Of a stretch of 64,000 nucleotides of DNA, positions 11,101-19,750 are shown piece by piece. Under the pieces are notes generated by a model that searched no databases, was not told the origin of the DNA, and saw only the letters and a list, made by a program, of their open reading frames with translations. Each line of letters begins with the position of its first letter. Position 1 is the stretch's first letter. Source of the DNA: Flectonema sp. DT1601. Its lineage: Eukaryota; Euglenozoa; Diplonemea; Diplonemida; Diplonemidae. Both the position numbers and the translations under genes were made by a program. The stretch spans positions 372,001 to 436,000 of the forward strand of contig OZ025807.1 in NCBI GenBank assembly GCA_964019425.1, read 5' to 3'.

Positions 11101-12130
11101 TGTTTGGTGATTCTTTCTTTACTGATGGAATGATCATTGGTGATTTTCTTGATACTTTTGAAAGATCGATTGATCGCTCTGTTTGAGTTGGTTCTTCAAT
11201 ATTAAATGAACCTTGTTGATTAAATGAAACATCTTGACCAGTCATAGATAACGTTCTGAAGGGTGATACTTGAGGTCCAGAGTCCTGAGACAAGAGTGTT
11301 TCATTCACATTATGATTATCATTTTGATTCTCTTTTGGTATCGGTGACGGAAATTCAAGTAATTCAGTTCCAGATGTTTGATCCCTCGTCATCATGGCCA
11401 TCGTTGATGTTCCAGTTGTCGTTGTTGCTGCTCTGCGAGGACTTAGTGATGTGTTTAAATTATTTATTCTATCTAATTGTTTTTTTACAGTTCCATTCTC
11501 AAGTTGCATTCGTCTCAGTAATCTATCTCTCTCCGGTACGAGTTGACCTCTATGAGACAGCCCAAGGTTCTTAACTCTTTCTTCTACTTCGTTAGTTAGT
11601 TTTATTATGTCGTTTTCGGTAATATTAACTTTAGGAGCGGGTGACATTCGAGTGTGAAAAGATGATTCTTGTGGTTTAAATTGATCACTAAGACCCTTTA
11701 TTGTAATATCACGTCTGGTTGAAGCATCAAGCAACCCTTCTACGGTAACAGGACTGAATCTGCTGTTGTGAAGTTCAATAATTCGAAGGTATCTCGCAGA
11801 TCTAATGTAGTCAAGAAGAAGATTTCCATGTTCATCACCAACATCATTATCACTTAAGTCTACTTCAGATATCGGAACCTTTTGTGCGACATCCAATAAA
11901 GCTCTTAGTATAAAGGGAACAGGCTTCCGATATGGAACACATCTCCAATTTAATCTCAACATTCCTCCAGCAGTCATCGATGTACACGATTGCAGCTTTG
12001 CTACCAAATCAGGAACAGCTTGAACCTCACCTTTGCTACAATAAATATAAATACCTCTCCATAATGTTGTCATAACATCAGATGCCTCACGGTCGGTGAG
12101 CACATGTTGATGGTCGTTGGAAATGACCAT
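8138..12130 (-). CDS. LRR protein with an RRM pair inserted before the LRR cap, 1330 aa
   Basis: A single exon. Residues 60-135 hold ribonuclease-inhibitor-like repeat fragments (VDLSDNDVGDEHGNLLLDYI). Residues 410-535 are SDS22-like leucine-rich repeats (FLDISDNQLA, LRTLVLKGNPLSH). Instead of running straight into the LRR cap, the chain enters an RRM (about 541-620, RNP2-like VCISNIP, RNP1-like AAFVTF) and a second RRM-like unit (625-760), then returns to a typical cap (YRPLIMNLLPNLEHLDE, about 766-782). The C-terminal 500 residues are Ser/Gln/Arg-rich and mostly disordered, ending in a helical segment. SDS22-like LRRs bind proteins, often in centrosomal or ciliary proteins, and RRMs bind RNA. 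The ATG lies 19 bases after a pyrimidine tract ending CTCTCTCAG. Exact function unknown. Confidence 0.82.
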   Translation of the reverse strand: MVISNDHQHVLTDREASDVMTTLWRGIYIYCSKGEVQAVPDLVAKLQSCTSMTAGGMLRLNWRCVPYRKPVPFILRALLDVAQKVPISEVDLSDNDVGDEHGNLLLDYIRSARYLRIIELHNSRFSPVTVEGLLDASTRRDITIKGLSDQFKPQESSFHTRMSPAPKVNITENDIIKLTNEVEERVKNLGLSHRGQLVPERDRLLRRMQLENGTVKKQLDRINNLNTSLSPRRAATTTTGTSTMAMMTRDQTSGTELLEFPSPIPKENQNDNHNVNETLLSQDSGPQVSPFRTLSMTGQDVSFNQQGSFNIEEPTQTERSIDLSKVSRKSPMIIPSVKKESPNTSLLVDERDRKSREKQMSQHSMALPGDLTDILDTFDITSEIPNHRNTIIRDFSSMRLSSVSYKDLSKITVLILRDNPLVELSGLPDCVVCLDISNCGLKSLNGSLSNCTNLVSINARRNCLSKMSNCFTHNRLLRKVLLGRNKIRKIEGIEHLTELTFLDISDNQLATPASIRTLSLNIRLRTLVLKGNPLSHPAGRRRVCISNIPSSCDKVSVEALVRPYGCVEEVDILSNRTTRDGSRTAAFVTFKDAGDVAKSAAASISGQQPAPGVPNFEVEVRGKKGRVVIHNLLSTIDKQSLTTLLSMHGNVSEIEIQPPRWEYLPEGEDGTVNGWQQFSNEYMTRLDSAYARQGQCRVKEMLVTMTTMRGIREYDGLICKIRMHRIATAVFSDGTAAAERAKQECSTSPWDAGKNISLIVRQMPDYRPLIMNLLPNLEHLDEKYHATGVSLAYSKQHYSSLNKESTLYSHSQLEDSSQAVSGLDISTSVAHKTLSGVSFESAKQITSPGYSSRGRAKATARRIQADQIKRDLSDKQARKFGLQPSQQGEIITKNGPHGRSKSATSLYSHIKSKVDSRVSNNSRMSRSSVGTLPLNDSDLSYNQKRQLLDTITISDTDESTNATLSRDNSIHSVQRFVSKTLVPSDCRRVKSTKTNQANRGSLQRSKSAPVDPTRGRRHHREELLDNYEPINQQQLELKPALRDRSFSKGRDRGVSFSSDVATDYSNYTENDVEPELSVGGDVQSQKQQLRPPTHPSSVRTASPRLREALNGIEAFTTPQKNKKHQLISPRSLQSPQVSDALQVLFDQLSNLHQELSAGRQESLPTNIPFPSMTPKGKSPVASVRKESPVVRGPPDSVISWLSLLKEDYGKAQLAVKALLVLIAKAPKSEQERYKLIVKSAKLLNNTQVPSSVVQYFNITEEDLAAPAISDPTTPLESLLQMLKHLSDTKTCLKYIFALIDQGNTSALDEYAKKVTKSPIITRSVSSFPFL

Positions 12131-13154
12131 CTCATGTGCTGTGGCTATCCTGAGAGAGTATTATAAAATAAAATAAAAAAAAAAAAAAAAAAAATTTCCC
12201 CTAGTTAAAGAACAAACTAAAATAGAAGCACCACTTCACTACAAAAGTCGATCGTCATCTAAGCTAATTAATTATTATTATTCATCAAGTGAAGGATTTC
12301 TAATTAGTAGACACTTCGTGTAATGTGAATCATCGTTTGTTAGTTTGTCGAAATCAGTCGACTGAAAGTATCTCATCTCTGTCATATCCTCTCAGGGTAT
12401 CCAACATATAACAGACGGTCAGATTCATCTCAAGGTCCACATCTCTGTGATATCCTTTCATGCCATCTACAGAAGTCAGTGTACCCAACATATAAAGGAT
12501 GGTCATTAACATTTAAAGAGCAGTTTATTGAGCCAGCTGAGGCTCTCATTTGACAGTCGTTGCCGGCATATCCGCACGATTTTGATGTGCACCTCGGGGG
12601 TTTTGTTATCTTTATAACCCCCATTTTTTATTGTGTAAAACTGTTTGTTTGTTTTATGAAAAAAATTGTTAAAGTATGCTTACGCATTGCTTTATCTTCT
12701 CAGTAACAGAACCACGTCAACATGGTTAATTATTTTATCATTTAACAGGTACAGACCACACCTGTATAATAGAATAGTTAATCAAACATAAAAAACACAA
12801 ATTTTCACAAAAAAAAAAAAAAAAAAAAAAAAAAGACATCGCTGTTTGTTTTAAAAAGAAACAATAAAATTCACACGGACGCGTTTAACGTAACCACTGG
12901 TAGCTTATTAAAAAGAAAATACAAACAAATCGACTCTAATGGATTATATTTATTTTTTTTAAAAAAAAAGAACAAAAAGGAATTTGAAGAAAAGAGAAAA
13001 AAGAAAAACCCTCCCACACGCAATACCCTAGTTATCAACCAGTGTAACACCCATTAGGTACTGCTTTTGGTATGACGGGATTCCCCTTCTTCCAAATCAG
13101 TGAATAAACGATAAGGTGCATTGGGAGAATTGAAGTGTGTAGATAATATTATTT
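12131..13154. other. Intergenic region with an imperfect direct repeat and a hairpin
   Basis: Two related segments near 12375-12425 and 12440-12510 share CATCTCTGT-ATATCCT and CCAACATATAA stretches, forming an imperfect direct repeat. At 12596-12622, GGGGGTT and AACCCCC flank a 13-base AT loop, a terminator-like hairpin. A Cys-rich open frame across 12430-12624 overlaps these repeats and I do not call it a gene. An A run follows at about 12810. Confidence 0.45.
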
Positions 13155-14873
13155 TTAGGACGTGTAGTCAAAGACTTGACCTAACAAAACTCTTCCAATG
13201 TCCCTCATTTGATCATAATTAGCGTAGGCTACAGTATCAGTAGTTTTGTGGTATCCAGGGTACTTAGTATCATCACGTTCAATGTGAAGGATTGCTGGAA
13301 TACCTGCCCTCTGAAATGGAACATGATCAGAACCAAAGGATCTGTTTTGTTGTTATTTTTTTTCTCGTGTGTGAAAATGAGAATCGGCAAACTTCACTTT
13401 TTTACTTACTCACTCAAAACTTTTATTTTGTTTGTACGCAACATCAGTACAAAATCCTAATAAAGGAATAGGTAAGTTTACGCTGACACGATTCTCTTTC
13501 TACCGAACAATGGGTTTTGTAGGTACAAAAAAAAAAAAAAAAAAAAAAAAAACATACCTGTGGTTGTGCTGCATAGTAAGCGGCGACCCCAAAGAGCTCT
13601 CCAAATAGTCTAAGTTGACTTGAGCGTTTTCCATGAGCTGCTTAATTGCGGCATCTCGGGTACCTTCAATAATGACACCAAAATGCTTGCTTGAGTAAGC
13701 AGTCATATCGAGAATAAGAGCACACTGTGTTGAGGTTATTATGTAATAATATTATTAGAATGAAAATAAAACTAAACTAATTCGCATACCTTGATGTCAA
13801 ACTTTGCATGCTGTGCGACATTAACGTAGTGAGTGGAACCGTAAAGACCTTGTTCTTCACCTGAGAATAATATAAAATGAATTGTTTTTCCATTTTGATG
13901 ATCTTTTAGGGCCTTAGCAACAGTCATGACGGTGGTTGAACCCGATCCGTTGTCAATCGCACCTGGTGCGAATGTGGCTGAGTCGCCTCCGTTGGCCGAT
14001 GAAATGCTATCAAAGTGAGCTCCAACCACTACAATCTCAGATGGGTTTGTTTTACCCGTCTTAATACACACAACGTTACGAGTCACTTGACTTTTTACAA
14101 CAAATTCCTGGTTGTTGTTTTTTTTTTTTTTTTTGTTGAATATTTTGATTAATATTTTTTTTTAACTAAATATTAAAAAAAAAAAAGACAATTTGCCATA
14201 CCTGGTAAATAAGATCATCGCAAACACTATTTTCAAGAAACCAGGCTCCAGCCCATTCAGCAGCTTGACGGTTTTGATCAACGAAAGAATACCTGGTCAG
14301 AAGTTTAGTCGTTGTGCCGTCTACTTGAATTGACTGTTCACCTGATAACTGTTCTAAAACTTGCTGCATGTCGTTGGATGTTAGTTTTGACATATAATCG
14401 CTTTTAAGGTCGTTTTGAGAAGTTGTTGGAGATACCTTGGGGATGACCATTTCACTTCTACGGACATCAAGACCAGTGACCGGGTTCAAAACAAGAGAAC
14501 CACAGCTGTGAGCTTTTCTCTCCATCACTTCATCTGTTGCTAAAATAAAGTGTTCAGGTCCAACTTGAATAACATCTTCACTGTATGCTGCCTTCAGATT
14601 AACCTGATCTTCACCAGGATGGGATCTAACCAAGTACTTTGGTAGCGTACTGTTAATATTAATCTGTGAGTATCCGGATGGCATCTGATCAAACTTTTCA
14701 GCCACAGCAATAACCGTCGCATTCGTAAATGGTATATTCGCTGACCCACTCGTGTCATGAGGTGCCATATACACAAATGACTGACCGTTAAATATCAATT
14801 CACTTGGTCCAGTCTTTACAACATCGGCACTGGCAGTGGCCAGGATTGAAGCGAATGCCAGTACTGATTTCAT
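13155..14873 (-). CDS. Secreted M28-family zinc aminopeptidase, four exons, 447 aa
   Basis: Exons on the minus strand are 14873-14202, 14107-13790, 13724-13558 and 13341-13155. All introns are GT-AG (donors GTATGG, GTATGC, GTATGT) and the join is in frame. Residues 1-16 (MKSVLAFASILATASA) form a signal peptide. An N-terminal propeptide-like half precedes the M28 catalytic domain. Expected metal ligands are present: H255 (GAHFDS), D276 (GAIDNGSGS), catalytic E308 and ligand E309 (FSGEEQGLYGS), D336 (LDMTAY) and H417 (YHKTTDTV). These enzymes remove N-terminal residues, often leucine, in a secreted or lysosomal setting. A tract ending TTATCCAG lies 16 bases before the ATG. Intron 3 carries a dispersed repeat also seen at 28.2 kb. 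Confidence 0.93.
13376..13542. repeat. Dispersed repeat inside intron 3 of the aminopeptidase gene
   Basis: About 165 bases, starting GAATCGGCAAACTTCAC and ending in GGGTTTTGTAGGTAC before a long A run, match 28161-28310 at roughly 90 percent by eye. It takes up most of an intron that is otherwise short. Ending in an A run resembles a SINE-like insertion, but no tRNA-like head or target duplication is visible. Confidence 0.65.
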
Positions 14874-15060
14874 CGTCGTATTCCTCCTTCTGGATAAGAA
14901 TAAATAAAATTATACCACTCTTAAAAAATATGCTCTCACACAAACATAATAAGCCATGCACAACGGATACTTGTAGGGTGGCATCTGTGAAGAGAAATTA
15001 AAATACGTACTTGGATGTTTTTTTTTTTTTTTTTTCCCCTTTTTCTTCACTAATTTAGTT

Positions 15061-15810
15061 TTGTACTGTCACTTAAGGAGCACCACTGCTATGAAACAAT
15101 CAGTGCGGACCCGGCGGATGAATGGTTATGCCAGAGCTACCCGATCAGTGAGTTATTTTGTAGCAGTCGTAGCGCCGTTTTATATTTTTAATTATTACTA
15201 GTTTTTTTACATTTAGTACGTACAGTCACTTAGGGAATACATGAAACAATCAGTGCGGACTCGGCGGATGAATGGTTATGCCAGAGCTACCCGATCAGTG
15301 AGTTATTTCACAACAGCAACGGCAGTTTTTTTCATTTCCCCCACATGCTACAAGTCATTGGTGTACATACTGTTACCACAGAGCACCACCACTATGAATT
15401 AATCAGTGCGGACCCGGCAGATAAATGGTTGGGCCAGGGCTACCCGATCAGTGAGTTACTTCACAGCAGTGAGCAACGGGAAGTTGTAGCATCGTTTTAT
15501 AATTTTAATTACTACTAGTCTTTACCTTAAGTGTGTACTGTCACTTGGGAATACCACAGTCATGAAACAATCAGTGCGGACCCGGCGGATGAATGGTTGT
15601 GCCAGAGCTACCCGATCAGTGAGTTATTCCACGACAGCAACGGGAGGTTGTAGCGCCGTTTTTTAGTTGTTTTATATTTTTTTTATTGATACTAGCCTTT
15701 GCTTCAAGTGCATACTGTCACTAGGGGAACACCATTGACATGAAACAATCAGTGCGGACCCGGCGGATGAATGGTTGTGCCAGAGCTACCCGATCAGTGA
15801 GTTATTTCAT
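15061..15810. repeat. Five-copy tandem repeat with a conserved 65-bp core
   Basis: The core starts GAAACAATCAGTGCGGAC and ends CCGATCAGTGAGTTA. It occurs at about 15092, 15242, 15396, 15563 and 15741, so spacing is 150-180 bp. The core is nearly invariant in copies 1, 2, 4 and 5 and has a few changes in copy 3. Spacers are far more diverged, although they share a GTACTGTCACT-like motif. The core begins and ends with the direct repeat ATCAGTG. Confidence 0.85.
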
Positions 15811-15833
15811 GCCACTTAAAGCAACGAGAGGTT

Positions 15834-15895
15834 CGGCGGGCAGAGCGCCCGTTTGCAGTACGGTCGATAACCAGTTCGATACAAAGTTGGTAGTT
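15834..15895 (+). other. tRNA-like fragment or SINE head (tentative)
   Basis: GGCGGGCAGAGCG resembles a tRNA D arm. CCGT-TTGCAGT-ACGG is a 4-bp stem with a 7-base loop carrying GCA in the anticodon position (Cys). CAGTTCGATAC resembles a B box. The acceptor and T stems do not pair well, so this is not a functional tRNA gene as read. Confidence 0.3.
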
Positions 15896-15986
15896 AGTAC
15901 CACCTGACTCCATCAAGATGATGGGATCAAAACAGAGAAAAACTAATAATTTACTTATTTATTTTGTCCTTTTTTGTTACACCAAA

Positions 15987-16439
15987 TCACTGCTTAGCAG
16001 CACCAAGGATCTCACCACGGATACGTCTGGTGTAGTTAAGGTCCTTCCAAGTGAGGGTCTTCTTTCCACGGTGAAGCTGAAGGATGACAGCTCCCTCGAA
16101 GAGTCCAACCATGTAGCTCTCAGTAGCTTCCTGCATCGCCTCAAGAGCAGTTGGCTTAAACCAAAGATCAGTCTTCTGCTTCTGAAGTGAGTCACGAACA
16201 AGTCTCTGGAAAGGAGCCTTCTGAAGCAATAATCTGGAACTCTTTTGAATGTCTTTAATCTCACGAAGAGCAACTGTTCCTGGTCTCCACTTGAATGACT
16301 TCTTAACGGCCTTCTTTGGCTTCTTTGCCTTTTTCGACTTCTTCGACTTGCTCTTACCAGTGACAGCTCCCTTGGAACGAGTTCCTTTGGTGCCAGTTCC
16401 CTTTAGGGAGGCGAGTGATGCGACTTCTGGGCGGACCAT
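15987..16439 (-). CDS. Divergent histone H3 variant, 150 aa
   Basis: Single exon. The C-terminal part is an H3 fold: RPGTVALREIK at about residue 53, QKAPFQRLVRD, QEATESYMVGLFEGA and the end RRIRGE. Loop 1 has the same length as canonical H3. The N-terminal tail is unlike canonical H3: it lacks ARTKQ and the ARKS motifs and begins MVRPEVASLASLKG, followed by a lysine-rich SKSKKSKKAKKPKK block. The a2-a3 region, where canonical H3 reads VTIMPKDIQLA, reads LTWKDLNYT. The LLLQKAPFQRLVR stretch and QEATESY resemble trypanosomatid H3. It may be the main H3 of a divergent lineage, an H3V-like variant or a centromeric H3. A tract ending TCTCCTCAG lies 17 bases before the ATG. Confidence 0.88.
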   Translation of the reverse strand: MVRPEVASLASLKGTGTKGTRSKGAVTGKSKSKKSKKAKKPKKAVKKSFKWRPGTVALREIKDIQKSSRLLLQKAPFQRLVRDSLQKQKTDLWFKPTALEAMQEATESYMVGLFEGAVILQLHRGKKTLTWKDLNYTRRIRGEILGAAKQ

Positions 16440-17071
16440 TTTTATTAAAGTATTAGCTGAGGAGATAAGATAATCTCAAGATCGATAAACAACTCACTGC
16501 TACTCTAGTTGAGACTAAGCGGGTCTATCTTCTGTTATATTTTATCTGTAACAAACAACAAGAACAACATCTTAATTATACTAAGAACACGCTACAAGAA
16601 CAAGGCTATTTCGAAAACAGAACTTACACATTAAAACACGGCGCAAAGTAACTGCCTGTAAACAGTAACCGGGTAGCATGATACTACATGCATGGAGTCG
16701 TAGACTTCCTGTTCATCTTCGTTTGTTTGTTTGTTTTTTTTTCTTTTTTTTTCTTTTTGAGGGCTCCAGCTTTTCATCAGCACTTTTGCCTCCTAAATAA
16801 TCGTCCGAAATGTAGTTAACAGAATTGGAAAGGGGTAGTAGTTGCTATTAAGTTGCAACCGTACGAATTATTGTCTTAACCTTTTATCGATATCAGTTTG
16901 GTGTGGCAACAAGTAAGAATGATTTCACCCATTTACTCGCCCTGATATCAGACATTGCATTGTATCGTGTAACTTCTTCTTTTTTTTTTTTTTTTAATTC
17001 AATTCGTTAGATCAAAAGTAAAAGTGTCTCTTTTTTTTGCACACGGAGCTAAATAGTAAGCAGCCAGGACA
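16440..17071. other. Intergenic region between histone H3 and Fe-SOD
   Basis: About 630 bases holding T-rich tracts at 16735 and 16980 and the presumed H3 5' leader next to 16440. I see no other gene. Confidence 0.5.
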
Positions 17072-17732
17072 CTATAACTTCGATGACGCGTATTGAGATC
17101 CAACGAAGTCCCAATTAACGACATTCCAAAAAGTATTTATGTATTTTGCTTTATCATTACGATAATCGATGTAAAAAGCGTGTTCCCATACGTCACATGT
17201 TAGAAGTGGTTTCAGTCCTTCAGAAAGCGGACATCCAGCATCGTGGGTTTGATGAATCTTTAGTTTCCCTCCGTCAGACACAAGCCATGCCCATCCAGAT
17301 CCGAAATGCCCAGCAGCAATAGCAGAGAATTCTTTTTTCATATTATCATAGCTGCCGAAATCTCTTTCAATCGCTTCTGCAATTGATCCGGTTGGTCGAT
17401 TTCCACCAGTTGGTGACCTGTTGTGTTGTTGCTGTAATTTTTTCAAATATGTGCCGGGGGACGCACCGCAAAAAATAAAATTAGTCATACATGCAGTTCC
17501 AATAAAAAGTGTGATTCCAAATCTGAGCAGCCAGATTGTAAGTTTTATCTTTCGTTACTATCAATTCTGTAATCGACATCCCACTCAGTTCTGGACGAGA
17601 TTCAGCCGCAGCATTCAATTTAGTTACGTATCCCTTGTGGTGTTTGTTATAGTGAAAACTTATCTGCTCAGCTGACAGTCCCTTTGACTCGAGAGAGTCT
17701 ATCGGCCAAGGAAGAGGTGGCAATGCGAACAT
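17072..17732 (-). CDS. Iron superoxide dismutase with C-terminal SKL, two exons, 195 aa
   Basis: Exon 1 is 17732-17491 and exon 2 is 17417-17072, joined across a 73-base GT-AG intron inside an ATG codon. Metal ligands H27, H74, D156 and H160 (DVWEHAFY) are present. Q70 in AAQIWNHTFYW and the GHFGSGW motif mark the iron type. It converts superoxide to peroxide and oxygen. The last residues are ASSKL, a type 1 peroxisomal targeting signal, so a peroxisomal or glycosomal location is likely, and no N-terminal presequence is seen. Motifs such as KLNAAA, HQTHDAGCPL and LKPLLTCDVWEHA are close to trypanosomatid Fe-SODs as I remember them. The presumed acceptor TTTTACAG is followed by an A run of about 18 bases in the 5' leader. 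Confidence 0.96.
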
Positions 17733-18253
17733 TTATATTGTTTTTTTTTTTTTTTTTTTGTGAAATTTCTGTAAAATAAACGAATCCACACCGATGCCTT
17801 AACAGTATCAGTTATTAGAACACACGGTCGTGTCTTAACTCATTTTTTTTTTTTTTGCTTTTTTCCGTTTTTTGGTTAAACTGATTTTTTAAATGAATAA
17901 TAGAAAAAAATTTTCCGTTTTCGACAGCCTACCACAGCGAACTGATTGTTTCGCATGAATATTATGAGTTGATTTGTGACCACCTCAAAGATGTAACATA
18001 TCGGAAATTACAGTTCCCCGCAATGGGGTACTTTTGAAAAAAGTAAAGAAGAAAGGGGGGGAAATTTCTTACGTCCGGTGCCATACTATTAGTACACGAC
18101 ATGATTAATATTTTATTTTTTATGAATTTTTTTTTCCCGAAAAGGAGGAATAAAATAAACCATTAACACGCTACACGCTGTCCAGAAACGAAAATTTTTT
18201 TTGCTTCCGGCGTGTTGATCACAAACACAAACAAAAAAAAAAAAAAAAGAAAG

Positions 18254-18351
18254 AACCATTCAGATCAGTCTTATATTTCGTTGAACACAGACAGAATATC
18301 AGTCACATGTCATGTCTATAAGAAATATCAGCTTTCAATCTGAATAGTTTC
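18254..18351. mobile_element. MITE-like inverted-repeat element, copy A
   Basis: About 98 bases bounded by AACCATTCAGAT and its imperfect complement ATCTGAATAGTT, followed by a small CCGAC-TACG-TCGG-like hairpin. Copies with the same ends lie at 27438-27553 and 36829-36911. It is too small to encode anything. It could be a miniature transposon or a structured RNA element. Confidence 0.55.
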
Positions 18352-18552
18352 TTCTCTCCGACTACGTCGGTACAAAAAAAAAAAAAAAAATAATAATCCA
18401 ACATAATAAAATAAGTCAGATGGGAAATAAAAAAGATCTTACAATGTTTCATCGAACTCAACCCATCCTTTCCAACACAATAAATAAAAACAGGTCATTA
18501 ACATCCCTTTCATCAAACGAAAACAGAAACAAGTAAAGAAACTGGTGCTGCG

Positions 18553-18672
18553 CAAGCGTTCATAGCGACGTTGCTTTTTGATCCTTCGATGTTGGCTCTT
18601 CCTAACCTAGACAAGTAGAATTGTCTAAGGGTTGGATTGTTCACCCACTAACAGGGAACGTGAGCTGGGTTT
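18553..18672 (+). pseudogene. Large-subunit rRNA fragment 1
   Basis: Matches the near-3' part of eukaryotic LSU rRNA, just before the sarcin-ricin region. Hallmark stretches are GTTCATAGCGACGTTGC, TTTTTGATCCTTCGATG, GTTGGATTGTTCACCCAC and GGGAACGTGAGCTGGGTTT. The match ends abruptly after CTGGGTTT. At about 120 bases it is a stray rDNA fragment, not an rRNA gene. Confidence 0.85.
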
Positions 18673-18830
18673 ACCTTAGCTACTATTCATACTGCTGTCT
18701 ACGCAGGTGTTACAGTACCTGATAAACAATCTTATGAGTTCCGTGAGAAGAGGATTGCTGACTTACGAAAGAACTAAATCCTCTTTTTCTGTTGACGAGG
18801 AGGCAGAGATTACTGACTTGTGACAGCCAA

Positions 18831-18980
18831 GAGTTCATAGCGAACGTTCCTTCAATGTCGGCTCTACTAAACCTAGACAAGTAGAATTGTCTAAGGGTTG
18901 GATTGTTCACCCACTAACAGAGAACGTGAGCTGGGTTTATACCGTCGTGAGACAGGTTGGTTTTACCCTACTGAACTGAT
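18831..18980 (+). pseudogene. Large-subunit rRNA fragment 2
   Basis: A second copy of the same LSU region, 5' part slightly shortened, running further 3' through ACCGTCGTGAGACAGGTT and TTTTACCCTACTGA before losing similarity. Both copies share the region-specific CCTAGACAAGTAGAATTGTC, so they stem from the same rDNA type. They lie in the same orientation about 280 bases apart. Confidence 0.85.
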
Positions 18981-19580
18981 GGAGAGAGAAGTGCCTTCCT
19001 TTTGGTTAATTCTACGAGCTGTATAAAAACAAGAAAAAAGATTTTTTTTTTTTTTTTTTTTCGATGCAAAAATAATATTAACAAACGATTCAATAAGCAA
19101 CCAGAACAGATAACAACTTGATAAGGACACCATTATCAGTTTTCACATATCAGATATCAGACTATAGTAGTGCTTTTTTTTACCAGGTACCGAATGAGAT
19201 GCAAGTGGGCCATCTGACACTACCATGGTAGACCCTTGACAGGGTGCCTGTGACTGACAAGGAAATACTAAAACAGGGAAACAACTTTTAAAAAAAATAA
19301 ATCATCACAGGTTTCGGTAATAATAAGAAATATAAAAATAACACTATTTTTTGTGAACGAAAAAAAAAAAAAATCGAGAATCGATTTTTTTTTCTTTTGA
19401 AACTTTTTAAAGACAGCAACAAAAAAAAAAAAAAAATAAAATAAAATAACTGTTTTTTTTTTCCCTTTTTTAAACTTTTTGTTCGACTAAGATAATAAAC
19501 CGGACTATGAACAATGATAGCAACTCCCGGTAACGGTAATACAAAACAAAAAATAATATGCATGCCACCATTCGTTTGCA

Positions 19581-19750
19581 TTAAGTAACAGAGTATTGAC
19601 AAACCCAATCATTTAGTGAAGTAACGTTCTTGTTCCTGTCTACGCAGATTTGCTGGGAGGCGGTACAGATCGCACCATTTGAAGCGCACTCATCAATCTC
19701 ACACTGGGTAGCCGCCTGTCCAGTAGAGACTCCAGTTGATTGGCCGAGTT
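19581..19750 (-). CDS. Orphan EGF-like C-terminal exon (partial)
   Basis: The frame ends at 19581 and encodes CEIDECASNGAICTASQ followed by a C-x-D-x-N...W-x-C pattern, the spacing of calcium-binding EGF-like repeats. A possible acceptor (CCCCCAAG) lies at 19751 after a T tract. No upstream exon is visible before the next gene's stop at 20281, so this is either the last exon of a gene with a short exon I cannot see, or a stranded fragment. Confidence 0.35.

Larger units (their letters stand above)
14874..15986. other. Intergenic region dominated by a tandem repeat
   Basis: Lies between the H3 gene on the right and the aminopeptidase gene on the left. It holds a T run at about 15020, the five-copy repeat (15061-15810) and a tRNA-like fragment (15834-15895), listed separately. 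No coding gene. Confidence 0.6.
17733..19580. other. Intergenic region with MITE-like repeat and rRNA fragments
   Basis: No protein gene. It contains A/T homopolymers, a small inverted-repeat element (18254-18351) and two LSU rRNA fragments (18553-18672 and 18831-18980). The remainder (19040-19580) is low-complexity. Confidence 0.55.

Noticed and set aside
12430-12624. 64-aa Cys-rich minus-strand protein
   Set aside because: It overlaps an imperfect direct repeat and a hairpin and has no convincing acceptor or homologous exon.
15091-15808. Hammerhead or other small self-cleaving ribozyme in the tandem core
   Set aside because: No CUGAUGA/GAAA core in the right arrangement on either strand.
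15061-15810. Tandem spliced-leader RNA genes
   Set aside because: No match to a known leader, no visible leader-donor GT followed by an Sm-like site.
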